From Methylomonas aurea (GTDB lineage: Bacteria > Pseudomonadota > Gammaproteobacteria > Methylococcales > Methylomonadaceae), in NCBI RefSeq assembly GCF_024505045.1, contig NZ_JANIBM010000001.1, forward strand, positions 310,001 through 374,000: DNA of 64,000 bases. Direction: 5' to 3'. The notes beneath the pieces are model-generated. The model searched no databases. It worked only from the letters and a program-made list of their open reading frames with translations, and had not been told where the DNA came from. This document shows positions 45,831 through 55,268 of the stretch, one piece after another. The position numbers were made by a program, and so were the translations under genes. Every line of letters starts with the position of its first letter. The first letter of the stretch is position 1.

Positions 45831-46640
45831 ATGAATTTGATGTATACCTTGTCCGGCTTCGCGGTCGGTTTGCTGGTCGGTATTACCGGCGTCGGCGGCG
45901 GCTCTTTGATGACGCCGTTATTGGTGTTTTTGTTCGGCTTCAAACCGGCGGTTGCGGTCGGCACCGACTTGCTCTACGCCTCGATCACCAAAACCGCCGG
46001 CGTATTTGTCCACCACGGCAAACACGGCTCGGTGGATTGGAAAATCGTCGGCTGGCTGGGGCTGGGTAGCTTGCCGTTTGCCGGCGCGACCTTGTATGTC
46101 TTGAAAAACCTGATGGCGGTCGGCAAGGAAACCACCGGCGCGATTACGTTTACCTTGGGCGTGGCGTTGCTGTTGACGGCATGCGCCTTGTTGGTGCGCA
46201 GTTTTCTGTTGCGCAAAGCCGCCAAACAGCAGATCGACGACGACCATAGCACTCAGGAAAACAGCGGCCGGTTTTCGCCGCGTTGGGAGAAAATCGCGAC
46301 GGTGCTGACCGGTGCGGTACTCGGCGTGCTAGTTACCTTGTCCTCGGTTGGTGCCGGTGCGCTGGGTACGGTCGCTTTGTTGTTCTTGTATCCGAAGATG
46401 TCGACCTTGAAAATCGTCGGTACCGATCTGGCGCATGCGATTCCGTTGACCGCGGTGGCCGGCCTCGGCCATTTGAGTTTGGGCAATTTCGATTTGGATT
46501 TGCTGATTAGCTTGTTGTTGGGGTCGGTGCCGGGGATTTGGATCGGCAGCCATTTGAGCGCGAAAATTCCGGAACAGGTGTTGCGGCCGGTATTGGCGAC
46601 TTTGCTGCTGGTGATCGGCACCAAATTCGTGTTGCAGTAA
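45831..46640 (+). CDS. TauE/SafE family permease
   Basis: A 269-residue protein with about eight helices. The paired family repeats are G-L-L-V-G-I-T-G-V-G-G-G-S-L (about 14-27) and V-T-L-S-S-V-G-A-G-A-L-G. Such permeases export sulfite, sulfoacetate or other anions and are still poorly assigned. A short basic loop (about 130-150) sits between the repeats. The 175 bases before it follow the RND gene; the promoter should be there. It converges on nrtR. Confidence 0.85.
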   Translation: MNLMYTLSGFAVGLLVGITGVGGGSLMTPLLVFLFGFKPAVAVGTDLLYASITKTAGVFVHHGKHGSVDWKIVGWLGLGSLPFAGATLYVLKNLMAVGKETTGAITFTLGVALLLTACALLVRSFLLRKAAKQQIDDDHSTQENSGRFSPRWEKIATVLTGAVLGVLVTLSSVGAGALGTVALLFLYPKMSTLKIVGTDLAHAIPLTAVAGLGHLSLGNFDLDLLISLLLGSVPGIWIGSHLSAKIPEQVLRPVLATLLLVIGTKFVLQ

Positions 46641-46648
46641 TTCTTAGG

Positions 46649-46687
46649 ACCAAGGCCGCCTTATCCGGATCGGAGGCGCGCCTTGGT
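46649..46687. other. inverted repeat between convergent genes
   Basis: ACCAAGGC at 46649-46656 and GCCTTGGT at 46680-46687 form a stem between the TauE-type gene and nrtR, with GC-rich inner pairing. T-runs are lacking on both strands, so its terminator function is uncertain. Confidence 0.35.
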
Positions 46688-46696
46688 GCGATGCGG

Positions 46697-47365
46697 TCAT
46701 AATCCCCGCTGCAACAACTTCAAGGCATTGGCAAATTCGGCTTTCAGCCGGTAGACCTGCGCCGGCCGGTGGGCGCCGTTGGCTTCGGTTTGCCCCGCTA
46801 TTTCCTCCAACACCCCCAGTTCGTCCATTTTTCGGCGGAAGCTGACCTTATTCAAGGTCTCGCCCAGGCAGGCTTCGTAGATTTTTTGCAATTTCGGCAA
46901 GGTGAAGCGTTCCCCGGCCAAGTGGCAGGGTAACGAAGAATATTGCGATTTGTTGCGGATGCGTTCGACCGCGGCCTGGACAATGTCGTTATGGTCGAAG
47001 GGTAAGCGACGCAGCGCATCGACCGGGCAAATCGACAATCCGGGATGCCCGGCCTGCAGCAGCAATTCGGCGTTGACCAACGCAAAATAAGCGATCGAAA
47101 TCGACCAGCCCCTGGGGTCGCGGGCGCAGCCGTCGAAGGTACGCAACTGTTCCAGGTAAGGCGGATTCACTCCGGTTTTCCGGCGCAGAATGCGCAGTGC
47201 CGCATCCAGGCTGTCGCGGTCGGTCTCGGCGTGGATGTAGCCGCCCGGCAAGGCATCCAGGCCGGTGAAAGGCTCGTGTTCGCGCCTGGCCAAAGCCACG
47301 CTCAATTGTTGCTGTTGAATCGTCAGCAGCACCACATCTATCGTTGCAATCATCCGCTCGGACAT
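46697..47365 (-). CDS. nrtR: NrtR-type Nudix-wHTH regulator of NAD metabolism
   Basis: A 222-residue two-domain regulator: an N-terminal Nudix fold (about 1-140) and a C-terminal winged helix (about 150-222). NrtR proteins repress NAD salvage genes and release DNA when ADP-ribose binds. The Nudix box is degenerate here: G-G-Y-I-H-A-E-T-D-R-D-S-L is followed by I-L-R-R-K-T-G in place of R-E-x-x-E-E-x-G, so hydrolysis is probably lost and the domain acts as a sensor. It is divergent from pncA-pncB-nadE, exactly the expected context. Confidence 0.9.
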   Translation of the reverse strand: MSERMIATIDVVLLTIQQQQLSVALARREHEPFTGLDALPGGYIHAETDRDSLDAALRILRRKTGVNPPYLEQLRTFDGCARDPRGWSISIAYFALVNAELLLQAGHPGLSICPVDALRRLPFDHNDIVQAAVERIRNKSQYSSLPCHLAGERFTLPKLQKIYEACLGETLNKVSFRRKMDELGVLEEIAGQTEANGAHRPAQVYRLKAEFANALKLLQRGL

Positions 47366-47455
47366 GGAGGGCGTTTATCCTTCAGGCTGTTTAGTAACAA
47401 AATGTGAAGTTTATCAATGTAAGTCTTATTTTATAGGTATTTTTCGTTATTTTAA

Positions 47456-47474
47456 TAGTTGCAATATGTAACTA
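47456..47474. promoter_or_regulatory. candidate NrtR operator
   Basis: TAGTT-GCAATATGT-AACTA is a 19-base palindrome with a 9-base centre in the 156-base spacer between nrtR and pncA. It sits 48 bases before the pncA ATG and overlaps a possible -35 (TTGCAA). Location, symmetry and neighbouring genes make it the best operator candidate. Confidence 0.55.
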
Positions 47475-47521
47475 ACAGGAATAAGCTAAGCCTGTCCCGA
47501 TTTTATAGCCGGAGCAGGCTT

Positions 47522-48352
47522 ATGAATGCGATCCAATTGTTGATCATCGACGCCCAAAACGATTTTTGCGACCGTCCCTTCGCCGGCGCATTGCCGGCTT
47601 TGCCGGTTCCCGGCGCCTATCAGGACTGTCTGCGCCTGGTCCGGTTGGTAGATCGGCTGGCCGAGGCGATAGATTCGGTCATCGTCAGCCTCGATTTGCA
47701 CCACAGTATCGATCTGGCGCATCACACGATGTGGCGCGACGCGAACGGCGCCTTGCCGCCGCCGTTTACCCAGGTCACGGCGGCGGACGTCCGCCACGGC
47801 CGTTACCGCGCGTTGGCGGCAGCAATATCCGCCTACGCCGAGCAGTACATTCTGGAATATTTGCAAAATCTGGAGCAGCTCGGTTTGGCGTTGACGCTGT
47901 GGCCGCCGCATTGTCTGGTCGGCTCGCCGGGCGCAAATTTGAACGCCGAACTTGCCGGCGCGCTGCAACGCTGGGAGTCCAAGCGCTTTAAGGCTATCGA
48001 TGTGATCGAAAAAGGCCGCAACATGTGGACCGAAAGCTTTTCGGCACTGAAAGCGGTGATTCCCTACCCCGGCGACGCCGATACCGATTTGAACCGGCAT
48101 TTGCTCGACCTGTTGGCCGGTCCGCAACCGGTCTGGGTTGCCGGCCAGGCCAGCAGCCACTGCGTCAGGCAAACCGTGTTGGACCTGTTGCAATACGGCC
48201 CGGCCGATATCGCCGGGCGCTTGACGCTGCTGACCGATTGCATGAGCCCGGTGCCGGGTTGCGAAGCATTGGCCGAGCAATTTTTTGACGATGTGCGGCA
48301 GCGGGGCGTCCGCTTGGCCGCCACTAGCGAACTCGGCCGCTGCTGGCCGTAA
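47522..48352 (+). CDS. pncA: nicotinamidase (isochorismatase family)
   Basis: A 276-residue hydrolase turning nicotinamide into nicotinate. ATG 47522 is chosen; the upstream frame start at 47459 would overlap the operator. The catalytic triad can be read as Asp10 (L-L-I-I-D-A-Q-N-D-F), Lys164 (I-E-K-G) and Cys214 (A-S-S-H-C-V-R). W-P-P-H-C (His130) and S-L-D-L-H match metal-binding positions. It is about 65 residues longer than typical PncA because of inserts around 80-120. It is followed by pncB after 11 bases. Confidence 0.88.
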   Translation: MNAIQLLIIDAQNDFCDRPFAGALPALPVPGAYQDCLRLVRLVDRLAEAIDSVIVSLDLHHSIDLAHHTMWRDANGALPPPFTQVTAADVRHGRYRALAAAISAYAEQYILEYLQNLEQLGLALTLWPPHCLVGSPGANLNAELAGALQRWESKRFKAIDVIEKGRNMWTESFSALKAVIPYPGDADTDLNRHLLDLLAGPQPVWVAGQASSHCVRQTVLDLLQYGPADIAGRLTLLTDCMSPVPGCEALAEQFFDDVRQRGVRLAATSELGRCWP

Positions 48353-48363
48353 CGGAGGAAGCG

Positions 48364-49551
48364 ATGGCCCCGATTGTAAAAAGCTTGTTGGAAAACGATC
48401 TGTATAAATTTCCGATGTGGCAAACCATGCTGCATAAACGCCCCGAAGCCACGGCGGAATACGGTTTCGTCTGCCGCAATACGCCGGAATATCCGCTGGC
48501 CGAACTGGTTGCCGACGTCAAGCGCGAGTTGGAGCAGTTGTGCGCACTGCAATTCGCTGACCACGAACTCGAGTATTTAAGCGGGCTTAGTTATTTGAAG
48601 CCGGATTTCATCGAGTTTTTATCGCTGTTCCGCTTCAAACCCAAATATCTGCAAGTCTATGCCGAGGGTGACCGGCTTAGAATCGATGCCGCCGGCCCGC
48701 AAGTTCACGTGATGAATTTCGAGATTTTTGTTTTATACATCGTCTCGGAACTGTATTTCCGCCGCTTCGATCAAGCCGCCTTGTTGGCCGAAGGCCGGCG
48801 CCGCCTGCAACAAAAAATCGCGATGCTGAAAGACTTTGCCGAACAGCCGGCCGAAACCCATCCGTTCGAGTTTTTCGACTTCGGTCTGCGCCGCCGGGCC
48901 TGGGGCAGTTGGCAGGAAGAAGTGGTGCAGACCTTGTCGTCCGAGGTGCCGAATCTGTTCAAAGGTACTTCGAATGTCTATCTAGCGCAAAAATACGGCC
49001 TGAAACCGATCGGCACGATGGCGCACGAATATTTACAGTCTTACCAGGCGCATGTCGTCCGCTTGCGCGAGTTCCAACGCACGGCGCTGGAGGATTGGGC
49101 GCAGGAGTTCCGCGGCAATTTGGGGATAGCCTTGACCGATACCATCGGCATGGATGCGTTTTTGCGCGATTTCGATCTGTATTTTGCCAAGCTGTTCGAC
49201 GGTTTGCGCCACGATTCCGGCGATCCGGGCATTTGGGGCGAAAAAGCCATCGCCCATTACCAGGTGCTAAAAATCGATCCGCACACCAAGCGTCTGGTGT
49301 TCTCCGACGGTCTGGACATGCCGAAAGCGATCGCGCTGTACCGCCAATTTGCCGGCCGGATCCAGCTGGGGTTCGGCATCGGCACGAATTTGACTAACGA
49401 TCTCGGCGTCAAAGCGCTGAATATCGTCATGAAACTGATGCGCTGCAACGGCGACCCGGTGGCCAAATTATCGGACGCGCCGGGTAAGACCTTGTGCGAC
49501 GACCCGACCTTCGTCGCCTATTTGCGGCAGATTTTCAACCACTACGTCTGA
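48364..49551 (+). CDS. pncB: nicotinate phosphoribosyltransferase
   Basis: A 395-residue enzyme of the Preiss-Handler pathway, forming nicotinate mononucleotide from nicotinate and PRPP. Typical segments are L-E-N-D-L-Y-K-F-P-M-W near the start, F-F-D-F-G-L-R-R-R-A (about 170), F-K-G-T-S-N-V with the downstream active-site H-E, and H-D-S-G-D-P-G-I-W-G for the phosphate. An AGGAAG precedes the ATG. It is second in the pncA-pncB-nadE operon, with nadE 14 bases after its stop. Confidence 0.96.
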   Translation: MAPIVKSLLENDLYKFPMWQTMLHKRPEATAEYGFVCRNTPEYPLAELVADVKRELEQLCALQFADHELEYLSGLSYLKPDFIEFLSLFRFKPKYLQVYAEGDRLRIDAAGPQVHVMNFEIFVLYIVSELYFRRFDQAALLAEGRRRLQQKIAMLKDFAEQPAETHPFEFFDFGLRRRAWGSWQEEVVQTLSSEVPNLFKGTSNVYLAQKYGLKPIGTMAHEYLQSYQAHVVRLREFQRTALEDWAQEFRGNLGIALTDTIGMDAFLRDFDLYFAKLFDGLRHDSGDPGIWGEKAIAHYQVLKIDPHTKRLVFSDGLDMPKAIALYRQFAGRIQLGFGIGTNLTNDLGVKALNIVMKLMRCNGDPVAKLSDAPGKTLCDDPTFVAYLRQIFNHYV

Positions 49552-49565
49552 AGCGGGAATCAGTT

Positions 49566-51257
49566 ATGCCGGGACAAACACCATTGCGTATCGCCGTCGC
49601 CCAAACCAATCCGACCGTCGGCGATTTTGCCGGCAACCTGCGCATCGCCGAGCAGGCGTTTCGCGACGCCGAGCGGCTGCAAGCGCAGTTGCTGGTATTT
49701 CCGGAGCTTTCGTTGTGCGGCTACTATCCGGGAGATTTGCTGAACGACTCGGCGTTCATCCGTCAGGCTGAGCGGGCTCTGGCAGAGTTGGCGGAATTTT
49801 CCTGCGGGTTTCCGGGTATTAGCGTTATCGCCGGTTTGCCGCAAACCCGATCCGGGCCGGGCAAGCCGCTGCATAACTCGTTGCTTGCGCTGGCAAACGG
49901 CCAAGTGCTCGCCGCATACCATAAACAATTGTTACCGACCTACAACATTTTCGACGAGCGCCGGCATTTCGAGCCGGGGCCGGCCACCGCCGCCAGTATC
50001 GAAGTCGCTGGCTATAAAGTAGGTTTGATGATTTGCGAAGACGGCTGGAACGACGCTGCCAACGATTATCCGGTCAATCCTTACCAGGCTTTGGCCGCGA
50101 TCGGGCCGGACCTGGTGGTCAGCATCAACGCCAGCCCGTCCAATATCGGCAAGCGCGACCAACGCCACCGGATTATCGCCGGTGCCGCGCAACGCCACCG
50201 GTTGCCGATTCTGTACGTAAACCAAGTCGGCGGCCAGGATAGCATCGTGTTCGACGGCGCCTCGTTCGCGGTAAATGCGGACGGAAAGCTTGCGTTCGAA
50301 TTACCGGCTTTCGAAGCGGGGGTCGAGCCGGTCGAGTTTAGCGCCGGCGCGTTTCATGGCGTCGGCTCTGGCCTGCCTTTGCCGGAGCCGGAGTTTGTCA
50401 TTCGGCATATCCTTATGGGGTTGCGCGATTACGCCCGCCGCTGCGGTTTCCGGCAGGTTGTGGTCGGTTCCTCGGGCGGTATCGATTCGGCGTTGACCAT
50501 CGCCTTGGCGGCCGAAGCGCTCGGCCCGGACAACGTGATTGCCGTGACGATGCCTTCCGAATATTCCAGCGCCGGTTCCGTCACCGATTCACAGTTGTTG
50601 TGCGACGCGTTGGGGGTAAGTTTACTGACGCATCCGATTCGGGAACAGGTCGACGCCTTCAAAGCCCAGTTTCAAGCCAGCTTCGCCGCGCCGCTGGCGG
50701 GTCTGCCGCTGGAAAATTTACAGGCGCGGATACGCGGCACCGTGTTGATGGCGTATTCCAACCAGTCCGGCGCGTTGGTATTGACGACCGGAAACAAGAG
50801 CGAAATCTCGGTCGGCTATTGCACGTTGTACGGCGACACCAACGGCGGCTTGGGTTTGATCGGCGATTTGTACAAAACCGAGGTTTACGGCTTGGCGGAC
50901 TATATGAACCGGCGCGCCGGCAGGCCGTTGATTCCGGAGTCGATTCTGATCAAGGAGCCTTCGGCCGAATTAGCGTTCGACCAGAAAGATACCGACAGTT
51001 TGCCGCCGTATCCGGTGCTGGACGAAATATTGAAACTATTGATCGAGGGCGATTTGCTGGCTGAAGCGGAATACCGCCGAGCCCGCGATTTTGTTAGCGA
51101 TTATCGGCGTTCGGCCGAAGGCGAGGCGGTGTTCCAACGCATCGGCAGGATGGTGACGCGGAACGAATACAAGCGGCGTCAGGCGCCGCCCATCATCCGG
51201 GTTCGCCCCCGAGCCTTCGGCGCCGGGCGGCAGATGCCGATTGCGGCCAAGTATTAG
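49566..51257 (+). CDS. nadE: glutamine-dependent NAD synthetase
   Basis: A 563-residue enzyme amidating deamido-NAD to NAD. ATG 49566 is chosen over an upstream frame start. The N-terminal nitrilase-like glutaminase (about 1-265) has the Glu in V-F-P-E-L-S-L-C-G-Y, the Lys in Y-H-K-Q-L-L-P-T-Y and the Cys in M-I-C-E-D-G-W. The C-terminal synthetase has PP-loop G-S-S-G-G-I-D-S-A-L and T-T-G-N-K-S-E-I-S-V-G-Y. It ends the operon and completes salvage from nicotinamide to NAD; a nadD gene is not in the window. Confidence 0.96.
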   Translation: MPGQTPLRIAVAQTNPTVGDFAGNLRIAEQAFRDAERLQAQLLVFPELSLCGYYPGDLLNDSAFIRQAERALAELAEFSCGFPGISVIAGLPQTRSGPGKPLHNSLLALANGQVLAAYHKQLLPTYNIFDERRHFEPGPATAASIEVAGYKVGLMICEDGWNDAANDYPVNPYQALAAIGPDLVVSINASPSNIGKRDQRHRIIAGAAQRHRLPILYVNQVGGQDSIVFDGASFAVNADGKLAFELPAFEAGVEPVEFSAGAFHGVGSGLPLPEPEFVIRHILMGLRDYARRCGFRQVVVGSSGGIDSALTIALAAEALGPDNVIAVTMPSEYSSAGSVTDSQLLCDALGVSLLTHPIREQVDAFKAQFQASFAAPLAGLPLENLQARIRGTVLMAYSNQSGALVLTTGNKSEISVGYCTLYGDTNGGLGLIGDLYKTEVYGLADYMNRRAGRPLIPESILIKEPSAELAFDQKDTDSLPPYPVLDEILKLLIEGDLLAEAEYRRARDFVSDYRRSAEGEAVFQRIGRMVTRNEYKRRQAPPIIRVRPRAFGAGRQMPIAAKY

Positions 51258-51280
51258 CCAGGCCGCAACGGGTTTAGCGC

Positions 51281-53104
51281 TTAGTCGCTGGCGCGCGAGG
51301 CGCGTTTGCGTTCGTTTTCGGTCAGCAGTTTTTTCCGCAACCGGATCGATTGCGGCGTGACTTCGACCAACTCGTCGTCGGCGATGAATTCCAGCGCTTG
51401 CTCCAGACTCATCTTGATCGGCGGGGTTAGCAGGATGTTCTCGTCGGAGCCGGCGGCGCGGATATTGGTCAACTGCTTGGCTTTGGTCGGGTTGACCACC
51501 AAGTCGTTATCGCGCGAGTGGATGCCGATCACCATGCCTTCGTAGACTTCGGTGGCGTGTTCGATGAACAGACGGCCGCGCTCCTGCAGATTGAACAGCG
51601 CATAACCCAGTGCCTTGCCTTGTACCATAGACACCAGCACGCCGTTGATGCGGCCGCCAACGCTGCCTTTTTTCATTGGGCCGTAGTGGTCGTAGACGTG
51701 ATAGAACAAGCCGGAACCGGAAGTAGCGGTTAGAAACTCGGTTTGAAAACCGATCAGGCCGCGTGACGGCACCATGTATTCCAAGCGGGTACGGCCCTTA
51801 CCGTCCGGCACCATGTTCAGCAGGTCGCCCTTGCGTTCGCCCAACTTTTCCATGATCGCGCCCTGGTGTTCGTCTTCCAGTTCGATGGTCACCATTTCGA
51901 ACGGTTCGTGCATCTCGCCGTCGACTTCCTTCAAAATCACCTCCGGACGCGATACGCCCAGTTCGTAACCTTCGCGGCGCATGTTTTCGATCAGGATCGA
52001 CAAATGCAGTTCGCCTCGGCCGGAAACCTTGAATTTGTCCGGGTCCTCGGTGTCTTCGACGCGCAACGCCACGTTATGCTGCAATTCTTTTTGTAAACGG
52101 TCGCGAATCTGCCTTGAGGTGACGAACTTGCCTTCCTTGCCGGCGAACGGCGAGGTGTTGACCTGGAAGGTCATGCTGACGGTGGGCTCGTCGACTTTTA
52201 GGGGCGGCAGTGCTTCGACCGCGTCTTGCTGGCACAGGGTGTCGGAAATCTCCAACTTGTCGATACCGGTAAAGGCAATAATGTCGCCGGCTTGGGCTTG
52301 CGGCACTTCGATTCGTTCCAGACCCTTGAAGCCGAAGATTTGCAGCATCCGCACGTTGCGGGTAGTGCCTTCGCGGTTGATCAAGGTCAGTTGCTGGTTG
52401 GATTTGACGGTACCGCGCTGAATGCGGCCGATACCGATCACGCCAACGTAGCTGTTGTAGTCCAGGCTGATCACCTGCATTTGAAACGGGCCGTCGATGT
52501 TGACCGGTGGCGGGCTGACTTTGTCGACGATGGTTTGAAACAACGGCGTCATGTCGCCCCCTTCGACCGTACTTTCCAGGTCCAAGCCGGCATAACCTTT
52601 CAACGCCGAGGCGTAAACGATGGGGAAGTCCAGTTGTTCGTCGGTCGCGCCCAAGCGGTCGAACAAATCGAAGGTTTGGTCGATCACCCAATCCGGGCGA
52701 GCGCCGGGCCGGTCGACCTTGTTAATCACGACGATGGGTTTCAAACCCAAGGCAAAGGCTTTCTGAGTCACGAAGCGGGTTTGCGGCATCGGGCCGTCAA
52801 CCGCATCGACCAGCAGCAGCACTGAATCGACCATCGACAATACCCGTTCGACTTCGCCGCCAAAGTCGGCGTGGCCCGGGGTGTCGACGATGTTGATGTG
52901 GTAGCCGTTCCAATCGATGGCGGTGTTTTTCGCCAGGATCGTAATCCCGCGTTCTTTTTCCAGGGCATTGGAGTCCATCACCCGCTCGTCGACTTTTTCG
53001 TGGGCGTCGAAGGTGCCGGATTGTTGCAACAATTGATCGACGAGGGTGGTTTTGCCATGGTCGACGTGGGCGATGATGGCGATATTTCTGAGTTTTTCTA
53101 TCAC
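51281..53104 (-). CDS. typA: translational GTPase TypA/BipA
   Basis: A 607-residue ribosome-binding GTPase involved in large-subunit assembly and cold or stress growth. The G domain has [10 protein letters not shown] (G1, about 11-20), D-T-P-G-H-A-D-F (G3) and N-K-V-D-R (G4). EF-G-like domains II, III and V and the BipA-specific C-terminal domain follow, ending [14 protein letters not shown]. Family length is normal. It is transcribed alone on the minus strand. Confidence 0.97.
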   Translation of the reverse strand: MIEKLRNIAIIAHVDHGKTTLVDQLLQQSGTFDAHEKVDERVMDSNALEKERGITILAKNTAIDWNGYHINIVDTPGHADFGGEVERVLSMVDSVLLLVDAVDGPMPQTRFVTQKAFALGLKPIVVINKVDRPGARPDWVIDQTFDLFDRLGATDEQLDFPIVYASALKGYAGLDLESTVEGGDMTPLFQTIVDKVSPPPVNIDGPFQMQVISLDYNSYVGVIGIGRIQRGTVKSNQQLTLINREGTTRNVRMLQIFGFKGLERIEVPQAQAGDIIAFTGIDKLEISDTLCQQDAVEALPPLKVDEPTVSMTFQVNTSPFAGKEGKFVTSRQIRDRLQKELQHNVALRVEDTEDPDKFKVSGRGELHLSILIENMRREGYELGVSRPEVILKEVDGEMHEPFEMVTIELEDEHQGAIMEKLGERKGDLLNMVPDGKGRTRLEYMVPSRGLIGFQTEFLTATSGSGLFYHVYDHYGPMKKGSVGGRINGVLVSMVQGKALGYALFNLQERGRLFIEHATEVYEGMVIGIHSRDNDLVVNPTKAKQLTNIRAAGSDENILLTPPIKMSLEQALEFIADDELVEVTPQSIRLRKKLLTENERKRASRASD

Positions 53105-53205
53105 GGGATTTATTAAGTTTTTTACAAAAGAACGTGCGCCAGCTTTGCTAAAAACGCGAGCCGGCGCGGAAATGGGTGGCTATGGGTTTACAGTGAATGG
53201 GGGGA

Positions 53206-53598
53206 TTAGCTTTGGCTCCAAGGCAGGCCGTGGAAACGCCAGCCGCCGAGGTTACCGCGATGCTGGTTGGCGTCGAGCGGACCTTCAAAGCCTTCCAGAA
53301 TATTGACCAAATGCTGGTAGCCGGCGGCTTCCAGGGCTTTGGCGGCGTCTACAGAACGCTGTCCGCTGCGGCATAACAGCAGTACCGGCGCCGCTTTATC
53401 CGGAGCGTGTTGCTGGACCTGGGCAATGAAATCGGCGTTCAACTGCATCCCTGGGAATTCTTTCCAGGCGACGTGGATGGCCTTTGGCGGATGGCCGACG
53501 AAGCCGTGTTCGATGGCAGTGCGGACGTCGATCAGCACGGCGTTGGGATCGGTTTGCAACAAGTCCCAGGCTTGTTTGGGGTCGAGATTTTCTATCAT
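53206..53598 (-). CDS. rhodanese-domain protein
   Basis: A 130-residue single-domain rhodanese that moves sulfane sulfur. The active-site loop is L-L-L-C-R-S-G-Q-R-S with the catalytic Cys near residue 76. The N-terminal D-V-R-T-A-I-E-H-G-F-V-G-H (CH2A motif) is intact. It has no signal peptide. It lies just before a methyltransferase gene and the LysR gene on the minus strand; co-transcription with the methyltransferase is possible because only 10 bases separate them. Confidence 0.9.
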   Translation of the reverse strand: MIENLDPKQAWDLLQTDPNAVLIDVRTAIEHGFVGHPPKAIHVAWKEFPGMQLNADFIAQVQQHAPDKAAPVLLLCRSGQRSVDAAKALEAAGYQHLVNILEGFEGPLDANQHRGNLGGWRFHGLPWSQS

Positions 53599-53608
53599 GG
53601 GTTACCGC

Positions 53609-54181
53609 TCAAGTTTTTTGCCCGATGAAACAGGCTTCGTTTCGGTTGCCGAGCCGCGTGTCACCGATCCTGGCGTATTCCTGGTAAAAAACCACGCTCA
53701 GGGGCTGAAACAGCTCGAGAAGCTCGTTGCGCGCCAATAGGTAATCGGGATTGCTGGGGCCGTGTTGGTCAAGCTTGTCGCGGGTAAATGTTTGATAAAA
53801 CAGCAGGCCGCCCGGATTCAAGGCCGCCATTATCGCATTACACAGGGTGCGGTCAAGAAAACGGCAGATGACAATCACATCGTAGCGGTGATCCGCTAAC
53901 GATTCGCTGCCGATTTGGCAGTGCCGGGTATTGATGCTGAGGCTTTGCCGATCGGCATAGTGGCGGAGTTTATCCAGCGCTACCGACGACACGTTCCAGG
54001 CGTCAACGCTTAGTCCTGATTTAGCCAATGACAGTGCGTTACCGCCCAGGCCGCAGGCCAAATCTAGCGCTTTGCCCTGAGGCGGGAGCAAATGCAAGTG
54101 GTTGGCGAGTACTTCGGATGCCGTTGGCGTATCCGCAGAGCAGCTATAGATAGCGTCCCACTTGTTTTGTAGCTCGCTCAC
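53609..54181 (-). CDS. class I SAM-dependent methyltransferase
   Basis: A 190-residue protein with start GTG at 54181, overlapping the LysR stop (GTGA). The longer frame upstream runs antisense-like through the LysR gene and is rejected. Motif I is A-L-D-L-A-C-G-L-G-G-N-A-L, motif II the Asp in L-S-V-D-A-W-N-V, and D-V-I-V-I-C-R-F-L-D-R is motif IV; L-N-P-G-G-L-L-F-Y-Q-T-F-T is typical of the tellurite-resistance TehB-like group. Substrate unknown. Coupled translation indicates co-expression with the LysR regulator. Confidence 0.85.
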   Translation of the reverse strand: MSELQNKWDAIYSCSADTPTASEVLANHLHLLPPQGKALDLACGLGGNALSLAKSGLSVDAWNVSSVALDKLRHYADRQSLSINTRHCQIGSESLADHRYDVIVICRFLDRTLCNAIMAALNPGGLLFYQTFTRDKLDQHGPSNPDYLLARNELLELFQPLSVVFYQEYARIGDTRLGNRNEACFIGQKT

Positions 54182-55080
54182 GGATTCATGCCGATCCGGT
54201 GCGGCAGCCAGGCCTGGATGAACTCCAGGAAGGAACGGACTTTGGCGGACAAATACTTGCGGTGCGGATAGACCGCGTAGATTTCCAATGGGGCGATGCC
54301 GTATTGCTCCATCACCACTTGCAAACGGCCTTGTTCGATGTCGCGGCCGACGATATAGCGCGGCAGCATGATCAGGCCCAGGCCGTTGACCGCGGCATTG
54401 CGGATCGGGTCGGCCATGTTGGCCTGCATCCGGCCGGTTACTGTGACGGTGCGCTCGCCGAGAATGCCTTTGAAGCGCCATTTGTTGCGCGGCGGAATCG
54501 CCCAGTTGATCAGGCAGCTGTGGTCTTCCAGGTCTTCCGGGTCTTGCGGGATGCCGTGGTTTTTCAGGTATTCCGGCGAGGCGCAGACCACCAATGACGA
54601 ACTGGCCAACTTGCGGGCGACCAGGCTGGTGTCGTTGAGTTGGCCCAAGTAGATTGCCAGATCGACGCCCTCGTCGATCAAATCCACCTGGCCGCCTTTT
54701 AGCACCATCTCCACCGACAGATCCGGGTAGTTTTTCAGATACTCGGTCAGACCCGGCGAGATATGGCTGGCGCCAATCACCGGCGGCGCCAAAATTTTCA
54801 ACGTGCCGCGCGGTTCGGTTTGCAAATGGGTGATGGCCGATTCCATTTCTGCAACGTCTAGCAGCACTTGTTGGCAACGCTCCAGATAAGCCTCGCCGGC
54901 TTCCGTCAGGCTTAAGCTGCGGGTCGTACGGTTGAACAGGCGCGTATTCAACTCGCTCTCCAGTTGCATGATGTGCTTGGTGGCCATGGCGCGGGAGATG
55001 TCCAAATCCTTGGCGGCGCCGGCGAAGCTGCCGGCCTTGGCGACGCGGACAAAAACATTCATGCTGGTTAGTTTGTCCAT
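54178..55080 (-). CDS. LysR-family transcriptional regulator
   Basis: A 300-residue regulator with an N-terminal winged helix (about 1-60; F-V-R-V-A-K-A-G-S-F-A-G-A-A-K-D-L-D-I-S) and a C-terminal effector-binding domain (about 90-290). Residues after the helix, T-R-S-L-S-L-T-E-A-G-E, are the standard linker. The N-terminus M-D-K-L-T-S-M resembles the subgroup that controls efflux or quinone-type genes. Targets are unknown; the divergent small transcription unit at 55171-55535 is a candidate. Confidence 0.93.
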   Translation of the reverse strand: MDKLTSMNVFVRVAKAGSFAGAAKDLDISRAMATKHIMQLESELNTRLFNRTTRSLSLTEAGEAYLERCQQVLLDVAEMESAITHLQTEPRGTLKILAPPVIGASHISPGLTEYLKNYPDLSVEMVLKGGQVDLIDEGVDLAIYLGQLNDTSLVARKLASSSLVVCASPEYLKNHGIPQDPEDLEDHSCLINWAIPPRNKWRFKGILGERTVTVTGRMQANMADPIRNAAVNGLGLIMLPRYIVGRDIEQGRLQVVMEQYGIAPLEIYAVYPHRKYLSAKVRSFLEFIQAWLPHRIGMNP

Positions 55081-55170
55081 TCTGCCTCCGGGGACATTAT
55101 AAAGGGGCTAAAAAACGTTGACATTTTTATTGTTTCTTAACTTTATACAATTTATTTAATAAATGCCTAA

Positions 55171-55198
55171 TTGTAAACTTTTTTATCTCCGGTATAGT
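55171..55198 (+). promoter_or_regulatory. strong sigma70-type promoter for a small unit
   Basis: TTGTAA (55171-55176) and TATAGT (55193-55198) are separated by 16 bases in an AT-rich region. A second possible pair, TTGACA (55118-55123) and TTTATA (55142-55147), spaced 18, lies upstream. Transcription would begin near 55205 and run to the terminator at 55535. Confidence 0.6.
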
Positions 55199-55227
55199 GT
55201 GCAGCAACTTAACGAGAAAGCACAGAA

Positions 55228-55248
55228 AATCTTGGCAAATACAAGATT
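55228..55248 (+). other. 5' UTR hairpin
   Basis: AATCTTG-GCAAATA-CAAGATT is a perfect 7-base-pair stem between the promoter and the 50-residue frame. It may control ribosome access or RNA stability. Confidence 0.4.
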
Positions 55249-55268
55249 AAACAGAGGATTTGAGCACA

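Noticed and set aside
54182-54877. N-terminal extension of the methyltransferase frame
   Set aside because: It overlaps the LysR gene in another frame and has shadow composition; GTG 54181 is the proper start.
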